This document shows positions 7,327 through 10,084 of a DNA stretch of 10,084 bases, piece after piece. The translations under genes were made by a program, and so were the position numbers. How positions within the stretch are numbered: the stretch's first letter is position 1; each line of letters starts with the position of its first letter. The notes below the pieces were generated by a model. It had not been told where the DNA came from. It searched no databases and worked only from the letters and a program-made list of their open reading frames with translations. The stretch is from positions 1 to 10,084 of the forward strand of contig CAIVPY010000060.1 of the NCBI GenBank assembly GCA_903907885.1, written 5' to 3'. This DNA is from an uncultured Bacteroidota bacterium. Its GTDB lineage: Bacteria; Bacteroidota; Bacteroidia; UKL13-3.

Positions 7327-10084
7327 ATGATAACAAAGCGATTAGCTATAAAAATAGCCCTGTTTTTCTTGTTGCTTCAAACAGCAGCAAAAGCACAGCG
7401 CACCATGATTTATGACGATAATATTCGTTACTACAACCGCGGACTTGAACTATTTGACAAAGAAAAATTTGCCGTAGCCCAAAAGCATTTTACTTGGTTT
7501 GCAGGATTTACTACCGATCGCACTTACAAAGCCAGAGCTGAGTATTATGCAGCCACTTGTGCCATGGAATTATTCAATGCCAATGCGGTGTCAATGCTTA
7601 AAGGTATTATGCAAAACTATCCTGATTTGACCGTTTCAAAATTGGCCATGTACCAATTAGGTAGGTTGTATTACCGCAACAAAAACAATAAAGAAGCTGT
7701 ATATTACTTTGATCAAGTGGATGCTGATTATTTGGCAGAAAATGATGTGCGTGAATATTATTTCGATAAAGGTTATTCCTTGTTCAAAGTCGATAGTTTC
7801 GAAAAATCGAAAGCATCCTTTAAACCTATCAAAGACGAAAAGACCAAGTATTATGATGCTGCTAATTATTACTATGGATATGTTTGTTATAAAAACGCAA
7901 ATTACGAAGAAGCACTTGAACATTTTGCACGTGTAAAACATCACAAAACATTTGGTCCATTATCTAATATTTATGTGGCGCAAATTTATTTCAGTCGCAA
8001 GCAATACAATGATGTGATTGCATACTGCGATACCATTACAAATCACGAAGTGGCAACAGATATTTCAGGAATGTTAGGACAGTCTCACTACAACTTGGGA
8101 AATTACCAAAAGGCTTTGCCTTACCTCGAGAAGTTTACCAACGAAGCTCCTATTGCACCTAACAACAACGACATTTACAGATTGGCTTATAGTTATTTTA
8201 AAAATAACCAATACGACAAAGCCATAGATCAATTCTTGAAAATAGCCGAAAATACGGATACCTTAACCCAATATGCTTTATACAATTTGGGTAAATGTTA
8301 TATTGAAGTAAACAAGAAACCGAATGCACGCACTGCTTTTAATAAAGCAGCAGAGATTGACTTCAATAAAGTAATTTCAGAATGGTCGATTTTCAATTCG
8401 GCTAAATTGGCCAATGAATTGTTACTTAACTCAGCCGCCATTTTCAACTACAAAAAGTTTATCGATAAATTTCCTGAATCGGATTTGATTGATGAAGCCA
8501 AAAGTAATTTGAGTCAGTTGCTCTTATCTTCAAAAAATTATAAAGAGGCCATAGCCTTTTTAGAAAGTATCAAAAAGCCGAGTGATAAGGATTTACTGGG
8601 CTTACAACGTGTTTATTATTATCAAGCTGAACAATTTTATTTGAATAATGATTACCAAAATTCATTTGTTTATTTTAACAAAGCAGCAGAAAGTAGTTAT
8701 GATAAAAGAATATTGAGTTTGAGCTATTTTTGGTTGGGCGAGATTGAATATAAAAACAATGCTTTTCAAAATGCCATAACTAATTATAAAAAAGCATTGA
8801 ATTATGAAGAGATAAAATCAACACGCTTTTATTTTTTAAGTGTTTATAATTTGGGTTACGCCCAATTGAAAGCTGAAGAGTATAACAATGCCATCGAACA
8901 ATTTAAAAAATATGTATTGTTAGATGCAGCAGTTAGCAACCCTGAGGTTTATACAGATGCTGTAATTAGAACGGCTGATTGTTATTTTGTGCAAAGAAGT
9001 TATGATAAGGCCATAGAATATTACAACTTGGTGATTGATAAAAAGCTGAATGGTGCTGATTATGCCATGTACCAAAAGTCATTGGTGCAAGGTGTAGTAA
9101 ATCGCAACGCAGATAAAATTACAAGTTTACGTTCTTTAATCAATCAGTTTCCAAAATCGGTTTTTATTGATGATGCTTTGTTTGACATTGCTAAAGTGCA
9201 TTTACAAAACGAGGAATATGCTACGGCCGTTTCAGAGTTTGATAATATCATCACCAATTATCCAAGGAGTATATACATTCGCAAAGCCATGTTAAATAAA
9301 GCGCTTGCTTTGTTTAACCAAGACAAAGACGATGATGCTTTAAGTACCATTAAAAATCTAATCAAAACCTACCCTCAAACAGATGAAAGCCATGAAGCTT
9401 TGGTATTGGTAAGAAATATATTGGTGAACAAAGGTGAAAGTGAAAAGCTTGAGGATATGTACCGCAATTTGCCAAACATCACCATTGCACCAAGTACACA
9501 AGATTCAATCACTTACGAAGCTGCTTTTAACAATTACAAAAACAATGATTGTGCTAAAGCCAGTAAAGGATTTGCCAATTATATCAGCCGTTTCCCAGGT
9601 GGTTATTTTATGTTGAAGGCCAATTATTTTAAAGCTGAATGTGATTATAAACTGAAAAACAATGAAGATGCATTGGCTTGTTACGAATATGTGGTTAGCA
9701 ATACGCGTAGCGACTATACCGAGCGCAGCACTAGGCAAGCGGCCCTTTTATATTTTGGTAAAAAGAACTACGAGAAAGCCTATGAATACTATGCAGCCCT
9801 TGAAAGGATAGCAGGCAATAAAGACAATTTGCATGTATCCTTACTAGGACAAATGCGTTGTGCAGGTTTGATGCAAAAAACAGATACAGCTGCTGCAGCT
9901 TCTTTCAAGTACATCAATTCGGGTATAGCACAAAAAGATGGTTTGGTTGAAGCAAGATATAATACAGGTAAGTTCTATATCAGTCGCAATAAACCTGATT
10001 CTGCCATGCCTGATTTTCAATTTGTATTGAAAGAAAGCAAAAACATATTGGCAGCAGAGTCAAAATACAATATTGCTTACATAC
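7327..10084 (+). CDS. Long exported tetratricopeptide-repeat protein (3' end outside the window)
   Basis: Translation from the ATG at 7327 stays open to the right edge: 919 complete codons plus one base, with no stop. A signal peptide (MITKRLAIKIALFFLLLQTA, then AKA|Q, cleavage after A23) fixes this start over the next Met at 7405. There is no lipobox cysteine, so the mature form should be periplasmic or outer-membrane associated. Almost the whole chain is TPR-like. At least fifteen 30-40 residue helical pairs can be picked out, for example NYEEALEHFARV, NYQKALPYLEKF, QYDKAIDQFLKI, NYKEAIAFLESI, SYDKAIEYYNLVI, EYATAVSEFDNII and NYEKAYEYYAALE. The segment SEWSIFNSAKLANELL, then FIDKFPESDLIDEA, matches a family of about 1000-residue Bacteroidota TPR proteins of unknown function, as I recall it. 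It is likely a scaffold for periplasmic protein assembly. A link to the T9SS cargo upstream is not shown. Confidence 0.9.
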   Translation, partial: MITKRLAIKIALFFLLLQTAAKAQRTMIYDDNIRYYNRGLELFDKEKFAVAQKHFTWFAGFTTDRTYKARAEYYAATCAMELFNANAVSMLKGIMQNYPDLTVSKLAMYQLGRLYYRNKNNKEAVYYFDQVDADYLAENDVREYYFDKGYSLFKVDSFEKSKASFKPIKDEKTKYYDAANYYYGYVCYKNANYEEALEHFARVKHHKTFGPLSNIYVAQIYFSRKQYNDVIAYCDTITNHEVATDISGMLGQSHYNLGNYQKALPYLEKFTNEAPIAPNNNDIYRLAYSYFKNNQYDKAIDQFLKIAENTDTLTQYALYNLGKCYIEVNKKPNARTAFNKAAEIDFNKVISEWSIFNSAKLANELLLNSAAIFNYKKFIDKFPESDLIDEAKSNLSQLLLSSKNYKEAIAFLESIKKPSDKDLLGLQRVYYYQAEQFYLNNDYQNSFVYFNKAAESSYDKRILSLSYFWLGEIEYKNNAFQNAITNYKKALNYEEIKSTRFYFLSVYNLGYAQLKAEEYNNAIEQFKKYVLLDAAVSNPEVYTDAVIRTADCYFVQRSYDKAIEYYNLVIDKKLNGADYAMYQKSLVQGVVNRNADKITSLRSLINQFPKSVFIDDALFDIAKVHLQNEEYATAVSEFDNIITNYPRSIYIRKAMLNKALALFNQDKDDDALSTIKNLIKTYPQTDESHEALVLVRNILVNKGESEKLEDMYRNLPNITIAPSTQDSITYEAAFNNYKNNDCAKASKGFANYISRFPGGYFMLKANYFKAECDYKLKNNEDALACYEYVVSNTRSDYTERSTRQAALLYFGKKNYEKAYEYYAALERIAGNKDNLHVSLLGQMRCAGLMQKTDTAAAASFKYINSGIAQKDGLVEARYNTGKFYISRNKPDSAMPDFQFVLKESKNILAAESKYNIAYI

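Noticed and set aside
7233..7415. Short + strand reading frame overlapping the start of the TPR gene
   Set aside because: It runs out of frame through the signal peptide of the TPR gene and its sequence is low-complexity with no recognisable family.

Overview
The window comes from an AT-rich member of the Bacteroidota, most likely a gliding or environmental lineage near Chitinophagales/Sphingobacteriia. The evidence is consistent across it: C-terminal sorting domains of both known type IX secretion system (T9SS) classes, a PorP/SprF barrel, a TAnnTTTG-type promoter, no clear Shine-Dalgarno sequences, and signal peptides ending in A-Q-A|Q or N-A|Q. Species cannot be read from the sequence.

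Region 1 (1-3186, + strand) is a two-gene unit. The first gene enters from the left edge and encodes a secreted adhesin-like protein with FG-GAP/VCBS repeats, two tandem Ig-like repeats, an FN3-like domain and a type B (CHU_C, gliding-motility-associated) sorting domain. It is followed after 34 nt by a PorP/SprF outer-membrane protein fused to a carboxypeptidase-regulatory-like domain and an OmpA peptidoglycan-binding domain. By analogy with SprB/SprF this is a cargo and its dedicated outer-membrane partner. The OmpA tail suggests that the partner also ties the complex to the cell wall.

Region 2 (3187-3416) is the gap between convergent genes. It holds a decayed copy of a dispersed palindromic repeat and a perfect hairpin terminator.

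Region 3 (3417-6912) has a MarR-type regulator on the - strand, divergent from two + strand genes for secreted proteins with type A T9SS sorting domains. A good Bacteroidota promoter lies in the divergent gap. The first cargo gene is broken by one apparent missing G in a G run. The second, 11 nt downstream, encodes a predicted seven-bladed SBBP-type beta-propeller.

Region 4 (6913-7326) is 414 nt without a gene. Region 5 (7327 to the right edge) is the first 919 codons of a very long exported TPR protein that leaves the window unfinished.

The common theme is surface and secreted protein biology served by T9SS. No CRISPR array, RNA gene, transposase or phage gene was seen. The most notable architecture is the PorP/SprF-CRD-OmpA fusion paired with a type B cargo. 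I do not see a clear case for a wholly new system.
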